Shown here piece by piece: positions 32,250 to 42,311 of a stretch of 64,000 nt of DNA; within the stretch, counting starts at the first letter, position 1, and the number at the start of each line of letters is the position of its first letter. The stretch is from Zymoseptoria tritici IPO323. Taxonomy: Eukaryota > Ascomycota > Dothideomycetes > Mycosphaerellales > Mycosphaerellaceae. Position numbers and translations under genes: made by a program. The notes below the pieces were generated by a model. That model had not been told where the DNA came from and did not search any database. It was given only the letters and a program-made list of their open reading frames with translations. The DNA is taken from NCBI RefSeq assembly GCF_000219625.1, contig NC_018214.1, positions 434,001 through 498,000 of the forward strand, in the 5' to 3' direction.

Positions 32250-32782
32250 TGCGTTGGAAGTGTAATCGGTTGTATTGGAAGTGTTGCGAAGAAAGGATGC
32301 AGGTGCGAAGTATTTATCGAAGTCAAGGCTCGCAGTTCAAGCTTTCACTCACCAATGCATGCTTCTATCACCCGAAAACGCACATGCTTCTGATTGTGCA
32401 GAGTGAATGAAGCTGTGTGTAATCGGTTCTCAATTCACCTCAATTTAAGCTTTCTTAGCGCCAACCTGTGCCTTACCTGTAGAGCCTAAGCAAATATCAT
32501 CCCGGCTGTTTTTTTGTTCTCTATGAGCTCATCAGAGGATACGGGAAAAATCTTGCTCTATTTTGTTAGAAGAGGGCGACGGGCGAACAGTGCGTGCGTT
32601 CAATTTTCAAGTTCGATTCAGTTTCGCCAAGGCCGTGCGCAATATGTATCTTGTGCTCCGCAAGCTGGCCCCGAAGCTGTCGGAAGCACTCTGCAGCGGT
32701 TGTTGCGATACTCAAGCGTATCCCAGAAGACAAGAATGAGGATGGCAATCTCCTGCTCTCCAACCCGGACCTCCAGCCATCC
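32250..32782. other. Intergenic, 0.5 kb
   Basis: Upstream of the first orphan gene and downstream of the second. Nothing recognised. Confidence 0.5.
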
Positions 32783-33286
32783 TCACATCAAGCCCCTTTT
32801 CTCCTCCGCCTCCGCCTCCGCTGCAGTGACATTCCTGTTGAGCTCCTCAATCGCTCGAGTCATCTCAACGATCTCCTCGTCCTTCCAAAGTATGCTCTCT
32901 CTCGGATCAAGCCGCTTGTAGTCAAAAGGCACCGAAGTGCCGACAATAATTGCATCGCTCAATCTATGCAGAAGCTCACCGGTGGTAGCAAGTCGTTTTG
33001 AGTGAAGTTTTGCTTGCCGAAGTTCTGCTGAGGTGATTCCGTTGTTCTCCATGGCTTCGTGCATGATCTGCGCTGATGCGCGCATGTATGCGAATGCTGT
33101 CTGTTCGGCTTCGATGGCTTGGCCGAGGAGAATGGTGTCGTTGGGATCACGCTTTCTGACGGGTGTTTTCAAGTAGGTGGAATTTCCACGACCGTCGCGG
33201 CTGAGGCGTGCGATATTCAGCGCAGATGTGCTGTCAGACATGCTGGAGTGCGATATCTGCTGTGAGCTGTTAGAGTCTTGTTTCAA
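32783..33286 (-). CDS. Orphan helical protein, 152-167 aa
   Basis: Single exon. The farthest ATG is 33286 (167 aa); the ATG at 33241 (MSDSTSAL) is likelier because the related gene at 36608 also begins MSNTAS. All-helical, charged, no signal peptide. The segment DPNDTILLGQAIEAEQTAFA through AYMRASAQIMHEAMENNG and ELRQAKLHSKRLATTGELL lines up by eye with the first 110 residues of the 36608 gene (DPSASTIFDQTAQGNDLAFD, LMHSSLQVAYNALMKQD, ALAKCHALATKAGLVRE), so the two are probably diverged paralogues. Function unknown. Confidence 0.6.
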   Translation of the reverse strand: MKQDSNSSQQISHSSMSDSTSALNIARLSRDGRGNSTYLKTPVRKRDPNDTILLGQAIEAEQTAFAYMRASAQIMHEAMENNGITSAELRQAKLHSKRLATTGELLHRLSDAIIVGTSVPFDYKRLDPRESILWKDEEIVEMTRAIEELNRNVTAAEAEAEEKRGLM

Positions 33287-33798
33287 TGCAAATGGCGAAA
33301 ATGCGACGAGATTGGAAACTTTTTACTCACTCAATCAGGCGTACCACGAATGCCGATGTTTCGGACCATCGGCGTGGCTTGATGAGCAAGTCTTGGAAAG
33401 AGAGAATTCAACTAAGGACAGTTGAAGGTGATTTCGCACATGAAAAGCACGGACGTACAGATTGCACTAGTGCGTTTGATTGATCAGATCTGGCAAAGAA
33501 AACAAAGGCACGGCCCAGATGGCCATCTACGTTGAGCCTTTGAGAAGGTAGTCGCTTTCTGATAGCGAAGTAGGCTGAAAGCAATCTCTTCGAGAGCATT
33601 GAGCACGTGGAAAAGAAGCCCGGAAAGCACAGCCACAAGACGACATATGTGTGTGGTGCTGCATGATCAGAGAATTTGATCATGTTTTCTCTTCATCCCA
33701 GTGGCCGTGCCTGGTGTTCCAGCGGAGGGCGGAGCGAATCTGCAGATAAAGATGTCAGCATTGCGCTTGACAGTTCACCATGATGATAAACATTCCAC
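33287..33798. other. Intergenic, 0.5 kb
   Basis: Between orphan genes. Short frames only; nothing recognised. Confidence 0.5.
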
Positions 33799-35511
33799 TT
33801 ACAACTTGGAAACATTGCTCTCAGCACCTGCGATCCGTGAAATCATCAGTGCCGCAACATCGTTATCCTCTGATCCGCCTCGAAAGCCCAAGAATGGAAT
33901 ATCTCCCAGACCGCCAAGTCGTGGAGTCAACGCAACCAGTAGAGGTTGAACGTACACCATGGTCTTGACCGCTTTCCAGTAGCCGGTACGCATGGTGGTC
34001 ATGAAGCTTTCGGAAACCCCTTCAGTCAAGGGGGCGATGATATACAGGTAGACGATCTCGCACAACTGATCATTCGGATTAGCGTCCCATTGAGCAAGAT
34101 CTCGCGTCACGTTCCTTACCTGTAAGAACATGCAAACACAATGCTCCTGTCGAGTCAGGTCGATGTCCCCATGATTGCTCCAGATTGAGCCCAGATCCAG
34201 ATGAGCTGCCGTCTCCGCGCCCAGCAGACCCGTGAAAATCGAAACGGGAAACTGCTTCAACGCCGCCTTGTAGGCCGTGCATCGCTCTTTTTTTGTCGCT
34301 CCCTTCCACACCTCACGTCCACCGGTCTGATCGACAAATCGATACAGGCGGACCTCGAGCCAATCCATAATTCGAGTCTGAAGATCATTTACGTGTTTGG
34401 ATAGAACGGCGTGGAGCTGCTCATGTCGATACTCCGTACCAGGCACCCCGTGTGTGACCCTTATGATGATGTCGATGTGCTGTCTTGTGGGCGTCATGTA
34501 TCTCCAGACCGCTGCGCTTGCGAGCATCTTCGCTCCTTCCAGCTCGTTGGAGAAAGGGGACTCGACGCTGTAGATGGGCGTTGTATCCTGTGTCTCGCTC
34601 GATCCGCTGGGAGGCTCAGTTGTGGCTTCCTGGTTCTTAGGCCCGGCAGGCCAGCCCTTCACTCGATGCTTTATCGGAACTCCGGGGAAACTCGGAAATG
34701 CCTCGAGGTTTCGTGCCGCTCTGAGAAAGTGGTCTTCGTCTTCTATGCTCGCGGTCGCCACGGTGCCGTCGCAGTCATGTGGAGTGGTGACGAACACGTT
34801 GACTTTCATGCGCTGCAAGATCGGGTTCGTGGTACTCTCGATCGCCGGGCTATTCACAGTTGCTCTTTGTAGATCTGAGCTGGAGGGTACGCTGAGCGCC
34901 AATCCGTTGATGGCCGCGGGAGTTGCTGAAGTGAGCTGCGCCACCTTTGGTACTGCTGGCGGCGGACGAGCCTTGTCCGCAACTGCCCATACTTCCTTGA
35001 TTGACTTGTCCGGCGTCTCCAGCACGGCCTTCTTGATGACATCGACCTTAGTTTTGAACAAGTCCTTCATCATGATTTGGACTTTCGCCTTCCTCTCGGC
35101 ATTCTCTGTCGCCTGGCGCACTGCAGCTTCAAGCTCTGCCCTCGAAATCTTGTCGCCGTCATCAGCGTCGGCCGCCTGGCTGGCACCACAAGGCGAATCA
35201 GTCACCATCCTGCGCTTATGGAGTTCGCTGGTGTTCGACACAGGCTTTCGACTGCAGAATGCGTCTTTCAACTTCGTGCAGGGTATGTTGACCTGGTATC
35301 CGAACGGAGACTGAGCGAAGTATGGTTCTTCAGACGAGGTCGCCTCCACGGCTTCGACCCTGGAGTCCACGTTTGAGCCCATTCGTAGAAAGTGCGCATG
35401 AGACGGCGGACTGAAGTCGAAAGGCGGCGGCATAGCGTCGCTGAGCACAGTGAGAATGTGCGTGAACGGAGGTTGTGAAGAAAATGGAAGTGAAGTGAAG
35501 CTTGTTGTCAC
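33799..35511 (-). CDS. Orphan protein, 570 aa
   Basis: Single open frame of 570 aa; the start may be the later MPPPFDFSPP methionine (about residue 27). No domain recognised. Seen: a Pro/Ser-rich N-terminus, a charged helix rich in Ala/Glu/Lys (SRAELEAAVRQATENAERKA, about 120-150), a Pro/Ala-rich linker, and a C-terminal half of mixed helix and strand with several Trp (QHIDIIIRVTHGVPGTEYRH, RIMDWLEVRLYRFVDQTGG). A weakly hydrophobic segment (EIVYLYIIAPL) is too short to call a membrane span. A frame this long on a moderately GC-rich strand is unlikely by chance. Upstream, a donor GTAAGA (about 35672) and an acceptor CTCCGGCAG (about 35568) could mark a leader intron. Confidence 0.65.
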   Translation of the reverse strand: MTTSFTSLPFSSQPPFTHILTVLSDAMPPPFDFSPPSHAHFLRMGSNVDSRVEAVEATSSEEPYFAQSPFGYQVNIPCTKLKDAFCSRKPVSNTSELHKRRMVTDSPCGASQAADADDGDKISRAELEAAVRQATENAERKAKVQIMMKDLFKTKVDVIKKAVLETPDKSIKEVWAVADKARPPPAVPKVAQLTSATPAAINGLALSVPSSSDLQRATVNSPAIESTTNPILQRMKVNVFVTTPHDCDGTVATASIEDEDHFLRAARNLEAFPSFPGVPIKHRVKGWPAGPKNQEATTEPPSGSSETQDTTPIYSVESPFSNELEGAKMLASAAVWRYMTPTRQHIDIIIRVTHGVPGTEYRHEQLHAVLSKHVNDLQTRIMDWLEVRLYRFVDQTGGREVWKGATKKERCTAYKAALKQFPVSIFTGLLGAETAAHLDLGSIWSNHGDIDLTRQEHCVCMFLQVRNVTRDLAQWDANPNDQLCEIVYLYIIAPLTEGVSESFMTTMRTGYWKAVKTMVYVQPLLVALTPRLGGLGDIPFLGFRGGSEDNDVAALMISRIAGAESNVSKL

Positions 35512-35870
35512 TCGCGAAACAAAACAATGAATGCGCTAGCGCGCTCAACAACGGGACGACCTGCCGGAGCGCAGGAAGTCATGACGATTGGCAGTGAGAA
35601 CGGTTTGAGTAGCGAGACAATCTTGACAGTGACAATGGAGAAGATGAAGCGGAATGAGAAGTTTTTCTTACCAAGCACGCTGAAGCGTTGCGCAACATCT
35701 CAGCGATGTGTAGAGCCGGAAGCATCCACCTCAGCCAACGAAGATTCTGGTTCTCCGCGCGGCATCGCATCAAGCACTTCATCAGTCGCGCCCAACTCTC
35801 CCGAGATCAATGTTCCACCGTCCTTCGTCATCTGACGTCTCAGTCATTCACTTCTTGTGCGCACTGATCT
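35512..35870. other. Intergenic/leader, 0.36 kb
   Basis: Probably the leader and promoter of the 570-aa orphan gene. It includes a 43-codon minus-strand frame (35831-35700, MTKDGGTLISGELG...) that could be an upstream ORF or nothing. Confidence 0.35.
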
Positions 35871-36608
35871 TCAGTCTTGATCGTGCACAAAAAAGATGGG
35901 CCAGCCCGAGTCTGCGGGCATCGCCATTGACGCTCGGATTGCCTTCTCCATGTCTGCGTCCATCGCCATTGACGCTCGGATTGCCTTCTCCACGTCTGCG
36001 TCCATCGTCATCGACGCTGCGAATGCCTCGTTCACAGCTTGGTCGCTGCACTCCCTCTTACGCTTCCGCGCTGCCCCGGCCTTCATTTCCTCGTCAGAGA
36101 TGCTCCAGGAACCGCTTTGCCAACGACGTTTGTTGGACCCTGTGAGCTTTACTTGCTCTTGCAGCGGCTGCGCAGTCCGGCTCTTACTCAAGTGAGTCAC
36201 GGGTTTCTGAGCTGGCTGTTCCACGGCATTGATCCACTCCATGATAGTCGTCTTCTTGAGCTCTTTCTCTCGAGCGACAGCCGTATTGTCGGAGCCAGGC
36301 GCTTTGGAGGGAAAGAAGTCGCTGCACGTTTCGCGTACCAGCCCAGCCTTTGTAGCGAGCGCATGACACTTGGCCAAAGCTTCGCCACGCTCCTCCACGC
36401 TGGCGTCCTGCTTCATGAGGGCATTGTACGCAACTTGCAGCGAACTGTGCATGAGGTCAAAGGCCAGATCATTGCCTTGGGCAGTTTGATCGAAGATGGT
36501 GGATGCGGAAGGATCGTCTCGCTCTCTTCGGGCTCGGAGCTTGTTGATGTGCTCATCCGCGTTCCGGAGGAGGTATGAAACCGAGTCTTCGGATGCGGTG
36601 TTCGACAT
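35871..36608 (-). CDS. Orphan protein with three UIM-like C-terminal repeats
   Basis: Single exon, 245 aa. The N-terminal ~110 residues are helical and resemble the 33286 gene by eye. Next comes a basic middle (KLTGSNKRRWQSG, GAARKRKREC: a possible nuclear localisation signal), then three tandem 14-residue units: VNEAFAASMTMDAD, VEKAIRASMAMDAD and MEKAIRASMAMPAD. They fit the ubiquitin-interacting motif pattern (hydrophobic-x-x-A-hydrophobic-x-x-S-hydrophobic-x-x-acidic) in two copies and nearly so in the third. At DNA level they are three 42-bp units (35911-36036), two almost identical. Ubiquitin binding is inference; the family itself is not recognised. Confidence 0.7.
   Translation of the reverse strand: MSNTASEDSVSYLLRNADEHINKLRARRERDDPSASTIFDQTAQGNDLAFDLMHSSLQVAYNALMKQDASVEERGEALAKCHALATKAGLVRETCSDFFPSKAPGSDNTAVAREKELKKTTIMEWINAVEQPAQKPVTHLSKSRTAQPLQEQVKLTGSNKRRWQSGSWSISDEEMKAGAARKRKRECSDQAVNEAFAASMTMDADVEKAIRASMAMDADMEKAIRASMAMPADSGWPIFFVHDQD
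35911..36036. repeat. Three 42-bp tandem units inside the UIM-like gene
   Basis: Units at 35911-35952, 35953-35994 and 35995-36036. The first two differ at only a few positions; the third is more diverged. They encode the 14-residue repeats. Confidence 0.85.
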
Positions 36609-36806
36609 GTTCTATTGGAGTTGAATATCGGTAAGAGTCGTAGGAGACGATTTTCGGTTGATGTCGAGAGCACAGAGTGCTTGTGCGGACGCTGGAATGG
36701 AGGTGTGCTGTAACCGAAAAGCTGATGGAGTGAAGGAAAGAGTAAAGAAGAGTGAAGTGAAGCTCGTGATAGCCACATTCGAGGCTCCGCGGGACGCCAT
36801 CTTACG

Positions 36807-38566
36807 CTATCCGGCAATGTCAACCCTCCCCTCCGCCGCCTTCCCGCCCACTGCTGCCGCTTCTTGGTTGACCTCCGCCTCCGCCGTGGCCTCGCCCTGC
36901 TGTTCCTCCCAATGCAGCCGTTCCGCCTGCTCAATACACCTCATGTTGGCCGCCAACTTGTTGATCGTCTCCTCATACTCATCGCCCTCATCCGAGTCGA
37001 ACACAATGCCTCCTCCAGCCTGCAAATACGCAACGCCTTCTTTGACCATCATAGTTCTCAGCGCAATGCACGTATCCATCGCTCCTTCCTTGCCTTCGCC
37101 GTTTGTAGTGTTCACACTGTCGTAGCCAAAGTAGCCCACCGCGCCAGCGTACACGCCTCGCTTCTCACCTTCCATCTCGGCGATGAGTTCCATCGCCCTC
37201 ACCTTCGGCGCGCCGGAGACTGTGCCCGCTGGGAAGATGGATCTGAAAGCGTCGAATCGTGTTTTATCCTCACGGAGGATACCAGAGACTTCAGACACGA
37301 GGTGCTGGACGTGGGAGAATTTCTGCACCACCATGAGTTTGTCGACGCGGGTGGAGCGAGGGTCACAGACACGGTTCACGTCGTTGCGGGCGAGGTCGAC
37401 CAGCATGACGTGTTCTGCGCGGTCTTTGATCGAAGCCTTCAGTGTGGCGGCCAGCGCGGCGTCATCATCTGGAGAGGTGCCACGTTTGACGGTGCCCGCG
37501 ATCGGGTGGGTTATGATGCGGCCATTCTCCTCCTTGACCAAGACCTCAGGACTGGCACCCACGATTTGAAAGTCGTCGCAGTCCAGATAGAAGAGGTACG
37601 GAGATGGGTTCACCGTCCGGAGATGTCGGTAGATGTTGAACGGGTGCAAGCTTGTAGGACGGGCAATGCGCTGGGAGGGCACAGCCTGGATAATGTCGCC
37701 GGTCACGATGTGCTTCTTCAGAGCTGTGACATGAGCTTCGTAGCCTGGCCGGCCGATGTTGCTTGTGTACTCTCGGTCCAGGACGACAGGCTCCTGAGGA
37801 GGTAGAGGTAGATCCTTGCTCTTCAGCACTTCCACGAGTTTTGCCAGCGTTTCCCTTCCAGCATCATACACCGCCTGCAGCTCCTCTTTGTTCGCACCTC
37901 CCTGCGGGACGTGCAGATATGTGATGATCAAAATCTTCTGGAAGAAGTGGTCCACTGCGACAATGGTGTCATACAGCATGAACAGACTCTCCGGCACTTC
38001 AAGGACATCCTTCATCGATCTCTTTGTCTTCGGCTCGAAGTATCTAACGCAATCGTATCCAACGTATCCGATAGCTCCTGCAGTCAAAGGAGGTAGTCGC
38101 AAAGATGGGACGTTTGCAATACGGTGTTGCGCGAGCTCTCCTGCGAGCTGTGGAAGAGGATCGGCCTCGAGGCCATGTTTTGGACCGGAGAGAAGGGTTT
38201 TGTGCGGGTTGGCGCCGATGAAGCTATAGCGACCAATGGTCTCGGAGGTCGCGGCAGACTCGAACAGGAAGGATTGCTTGGACGGGGAGCTGCATGATCG
38301 GATGGTCACGTTAGTGGATGTTGACAGCTGGGCAGCACTCGACAATCTCACCTGGCTGCGACCTTGAGGTAGATCGCTGAGGGAGTCAGGAACTCAGAAG
38401 TGATCGAGGTGCACAGAGGGATCAGATCCGGCGCATTGGGCCATTTGGCGGTATCCTCGACGATTTTATGAACTTCTTCGAACGATGGCTGTACTGCGAT
38501 CTGGGAAGGGATGAGTCAATAGATGCGGGTAGGCATTACTGGTTGATTTCGTACAGTGGGAGCCAT
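36807..38566 (-). CDS. TRP2: Anthranilate synthase component I
   Basis: Exons 38566-38555 (only MAPT), 38500-38352 and 38289-36807 give 547 aa. The enzyme converts chorismate plus ammonia from the glutaminase partner to anthranilate, the first committed step of tryptophan synthesis. Seen: FLFESAATSETIGRYSFIGA (tryptophan-feedback region), GAIGYVGYDCVRYFEP, then the chorismate-binding domain with GDIIQAVPSQR, PSPYLFYLD, GASPEVLVK, HPIAGTVKRG, LVDLARNDVNRVC, FPAGTVSGAPKVRAMELI, and GYFGYD/AGGGIVFDSD near the end. Introns are 54 and 62 nt. The Ala/Glu-rich tail is dispensable-looking. Intron 1 contains TGAGTCA, a perfect Gcn4/CPC1 site, so cross-pathway control is plausible. Confidence 0.96.
38512..38518. 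promoter_or_regulatory. TGAGTCA (Gcn4/CPC1-type site) in TRP2 intron 1
   Basis: Palindromic bZIP site about 50 bp inside the gene. It overlaps the intron branch-site region (TTGACTCA on the gene strand), so it may be only a branch signal. A near-match TGACTCG lies at about 38917 in the intergenic region. Confidence 0.35.
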
Positions 38567-39211
38567 CGTGCAGATAGCGAAGGTCAGGCGACGGGTCTGG
38601 GAGAAGTGATGAACACAAATTGGCTCATCGAGTCCGGGTATATGTGCGAAGATAAGGTATGTGTGTTTTGAGCTTTGATGTCAAGTCTTTGAGCATCACC
38701 CAAATGTGACCCGCGCCACTTCACGTGGCAGATCGGCAGGAACGGGCCGTTGTCCGACTGTTAGAATCGGACCAGCACTTGCTCTTTACAGACTCCGAAG
38801 CAACGACATCTTTCATCTCGCCTTACGTTCCTTCATCGAGAACGATGGCCTCGTAGACTGTCCGGAGGAGCACAGCCGCGGACGGCTAGAGTTGATGTGT
38901 CCGTCATTTCTCAGTACTGACTCGTCTAGATGCTCACCACACTCTCGACTCGCCAAGATCCACAAGTCAGCTCGCCTGTACGCGTGACGGAATCAACTCC
39001 ATGTTCAGTCTGCAAAATAGGAGCGAGTGGGCATGCAGTCAGCAAAAAAGACGGGAAGTTTCTTCCCCTGTCATCCCAGGATGCAAGCTCGACGCCTTTA
39101 CCACTTGCTCGACCTCCTCCCCATGTGTTCTCTCCTTCATCCCACTTCGGTGGTAGGGTTGCTCGTACGCTCTGAGACTATTGGATCATCTATCTATCGC
39201 GCATAGAGAAC
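38567..39211. promoter_or_regulatory. Divergent promoter region TRP2 / coiled-coil gene
   Basis: A 645-bp region. It contains a TGACTCG near-match to the Gcn4 site (about 38917) and C/T-rich sequence before 39212. No gene seen. Confidence 0.45.
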
Positions 39212-41128
39212 ATGTCCAGGAAATCAGTGTCGTCGACCTCTCCTCCACCCAACATGACGCGCCCTTCCCCGCCTCTTCATTCTTACTCGTCTCCGAGTCC
39301 TGCTTGTCCGATTTCTTCCTCTTCTTCTTCTTCCCCGAAACTTGTTTCTTCTACCAATTCATTGCCACCTTGGAACTTTCCCTTTGGCCCTTCTACCAAG
39401 TACCACAATCGCGAGAAAACACGCCCGCGACATGCGCGATATCAAAGCGCGTACACTCCTCGAGGTCCAGTGCTGAGCACGGAGAAGCGAGCTCACCGCC
39501 GAGCTGCCCACAGCAGCGTCAGCATTCCCCGCTACAGCCCGACTTCGCCCTCCTCGCGCAGTAGTCCTCTTTCGCGATTCCCGAGTTACAACACCACCAA
39601 AATGTCCGCCGCAAAAATGTCCATCAACCCGGCAACACCCGCCAAGCATTTATACCGTCGCAGTTCCGACTTTCAGGATTCGCCCTTCTCGGATTACTTC
39701 TCCGAGGATGGCCGATCAGTCTATACGACTTGCGCGTCGGACGAGACGAAGCAGCTCTTGGTCAGGATGAACCGGCTACAGTCGCAACTCATGCGCGATC
39801 AATCCGGCGATCGCCACAAAGCTATTGCAGTTGTCGCACGGAAGCTCGGAGAAATGGAAGAGGAGCTGAGCAAGCTGAATGACAATGCGACATCAACTCT
39901 CGACGACTCGGCCGTCTTCATTGACGAGCCTGTCGAGGAACGGAAATCAACGTCAGAACCCGCTGTGTCGAGCACACCCAGCACACCCAGTCGCAAATCA
40001 TCTGCCACCGGTCGAACTCATGTATCCAAGCCGAGCATGAATGATAGTGTCATGGAAGCCACTCAGACTTTCACCTACGAGCAGATCAAAGCCGAGCGCG
40101 ACAGCCTGGCCGTCCGCCTGCAAGGTCTCTCTGAAGGATTGAACACTGTCCAAGGAGAGCTTACCCAACGCTACGCCGAGGTCCGCAAGCTTAATAACCT
40201 TCACAACGAGGAACGGGAGCGTTACGAACAGCACGTGGAGAAGCTGCAATCCGAGAACGAGGGTCTGCGATCAGACCTCGGTTTCGAGTACTCCGAGTTG
40301 TTATACCTGAAACTACAGATGAAGTCTCTGGAAGTTGACATCGACAATATCCCCGACGAAGATATTGACCCTCGACACGCAACAATCGCAGACCTCCGTC
40401 GAGCTCGAGCCAAGCGCGCGAGGCGGAACCGCATATTATCAGAAATGGACCGCTGGCGGACCGACTGGCAAGATGTCAGCACGCGCTTCAAGCGGAGGCG
40501 CAATCGGTACGGTGTGCCGACTTCGCCGATCGTGGAGTTTGAAGGGCATGAATTCGCGGCGGAATGGCATCTTGAGACTGTACGCGAGGCGCGCGGGCAC
40601 GCTACATGTCTCACCATCAAGAGAATCGAAGGTCCGCCTGTTCGCGAGCTGACAGCTTTGAGGGAAGAGATTGTTGATCCCGACGTACTCCGATTGGCCG
40701 AGGCGAAAGTCTTCAAGGGATACATTGATCAAGGCGCGCAGACGGAAATGTCGGCTGCTGATTACATGCACGACAACTTCGATGAGGCTGAGACGGACTC
40801 CTTCTTCGATCACGAGTATCCTGCCCTGGATGAGCTTGATGATCTCGAGTGCGACGACGCTATCCCGTCGAAGCGCGACTTCGCAATCCGAGCGGTCGGC
40901 GAAGACGACGAAGCTGAAGCGGAGGTCGACGAGGAGGAGGAGGAAGAAGAAGAAGAAGAAGACGACGACGACATTCACCCCCAACCAAAGGAGCCGACCG
41001 GATCCGCTCCCCAACCGCACACGCCCACCACTTTACCATCCAATTCATCCCGATCCGCCTGGCAGGAACTCTGGGCGTCGCTGGCGAGTCTTTCTGGCCT
41101 TCCCGATGATGACGAAGATGACTTTTGA
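39212..41128 (+). CDS. Coiled-coil protein with acidic tail (unknown function)
   Basis: Single exon, 638 aa from the first ATG; the Ser/Pro-rich first 130 residues could be leader, with MSAAKMSINP (39602) as the alternative start. Seen: HLYRRSSDFQDSPFSDYFSE, two heptad-like stretches (about 185-230 and 285-370, e.g. LKLQMKSLEVDIDNIPDED), a basic helix RRARAKRARRNRILSEMDRW, a mixed region around 410-490, then a long Glu/Asp run (about 565-590, GAGGAGGAAGAAGAAGAAGA at DNA level) and a Trp-containing end (WQELWASLASLSGLPDDDED). I recall similar uncharacterised Dothideomycete proteins but no function. Probably cytosolic or cytoskeletal; that is a guess. Confidence 0.75.
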   Translation: MSRKSVSSTSPPPNMTRPSPPLHSYSSPSPACPISSSSSSSPKLVSSTNSLPPWNFPFGPSTKYHNREKTRPRHARYQSAYTPRGPVLSTEKRAHRRAAHSSVSIPRYSPTSPSSRSSPLSRFPSYNTTKMSAAKMSINPATPAKHLYRRSSDFQDSPFSDYFSEDGRSVYTTCASDETKQLLVRMNRLQSQLMRDQSGDRHKAIAVVARKLGEMEEELSKLNDNATSTLDDSAVFIDEPVEERKSTSEPAVSSTPSTPSRKSSATGRTHVSKPSMNDSVMEATQTFTYEQIKAERDSLAVRLQGLSEGLNTVQGELTQRYAEVRKLNNLHNEERERYEQHVEKLQSENEGLRSDLGFEYSELLYLKLQMKSLEVDIDNIPDEDIDPRHATIADLRRARAKRARRNRILSEMDRWRTDWQDVSTRFKRRRNRYGVPTSPIVEFEGHEFAAEWHLETVREARGHATCLTIKRIEGPPVRELTALREEIVDPDVLRLAEAKVFKGYIDQGAQTEMSAADYMHDNFDEAETDSFFDHEYPALDELDDLECDDAIPSKRDFAIRAVGEDDEAEAEVDEEEEEEEEEEDDDDIHPQPKEPTGSAPQPHTPTTLPSNSSRSAWQELWASLASLSGLPDDDEDDF

Positions 41129-42311
41129 GTCGGCTCGTCACACGGGAAGGCGGAGGAAAGCACAACCTAGGACGACCGGTTTTACTTCACCTTGGGTTTG
41201 GAGTTCAGGAGGCACCCTTTTTCAAAACTTTTACTTTTTGGCTTGGCTTAGCGCGGACTAAGCAGCTACACATTCGTTTTTTTTATTTCTGGTTTGGCGA
41301 GACTGGACCGGAGGAAATGAGGTAACAGCGCCCAGATAAGGTTGCACAAGGAGGGAAACGGCGGAACCACCATACAGGACTTACCACCAACAACACTCCT
41401 TCATACTGAGTCGCGTTGATCGGACCACATTCCGTAAAAGCCCGAAGGCTTCTCCAGCAGGACTTTCTGGACCTCGCCAAACCGTTCTTCTTGCGCCCAC
41501 CGCGCATCACTCGACAAACACAACCAAGACACCGGCCATCCGGCCACACTCACCACCACAGCTGGCGCTTCTCAACCGCCAGCACCATCAATTTCGTATT
41601 TCTTTAGAACCATCTCGCCCGATCTATCCGGACCATCTCAATCCTCTTTCCGGACCATCTGACCTGCGCTCGGACCAGACTATCTCCAGTCGAAGTCCGG
41701 TCTACATCCCACGGATGCAGTGAGCGTTGGCGGAACCAGCGAGCTTCGTGCCGTGTTTCTTTTTGATCAGATTGTCCATATCACTCTCGGCGCAAGGCGC
41801 ATGTTCAAGATTGTACATTATACCACTAGCAGGCAGGCAGGGAGCAAGCGAGCAGATTAGCGCTGGAGTTTGCTTGCTTTTACCGCTGGAAGGAGTTGGA
41901 AGCTGCCCTCGAGGAGTCTGTACAGATAAATTATCCAAAACAGAAAATTCTGATCAAACTTTGTTCTCAGTCTGGTTTCACTCGATGTCGGTCTGCTCTT
42001 CTTGGAGGTTGATGTTGATGTGCTCATCGATGTTGCTAACTTCATATTTGGCCTGCGGGAATGTTGTTGTTATGCACGCAACAGACTACAGCGTAGGAAA
42101 GAGGATAGATGCAGCATGAAGTATTTCATTGTGGGCAAGAAGCCGATGCCTTGCACGATAGTAGTAACCTCTCAATGCAGAGGCATCGCAAGCCAAACAT
42201 CCGCCTGCGCCAATCGTGGCATCTCAACGCAAACTACAAGCACCACAGCTCAGTTCAAGCCATCACCGCAAGGGCCAAGACGCTTCGCGCCGTTTGTATC
42301 TCTCCCCTGCC
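41129..42311. other. Convergent intergenic, 1.2 kb
   Basis: Between the 3' ends of the coiled-coil gene and the Stc1 gene. Contains a T-rich patch (TTCGTTTTTTTTATTTC near 41275) and short overlapping frames without features. Confidence 0.5.

Noticed and set aside
40920..40975. Microsatellite (GAGGAGGAAGAAGAAGA) as separate element
   Set aside because: It simply encodes the Glu/Asp run of the coiled-coil protein.
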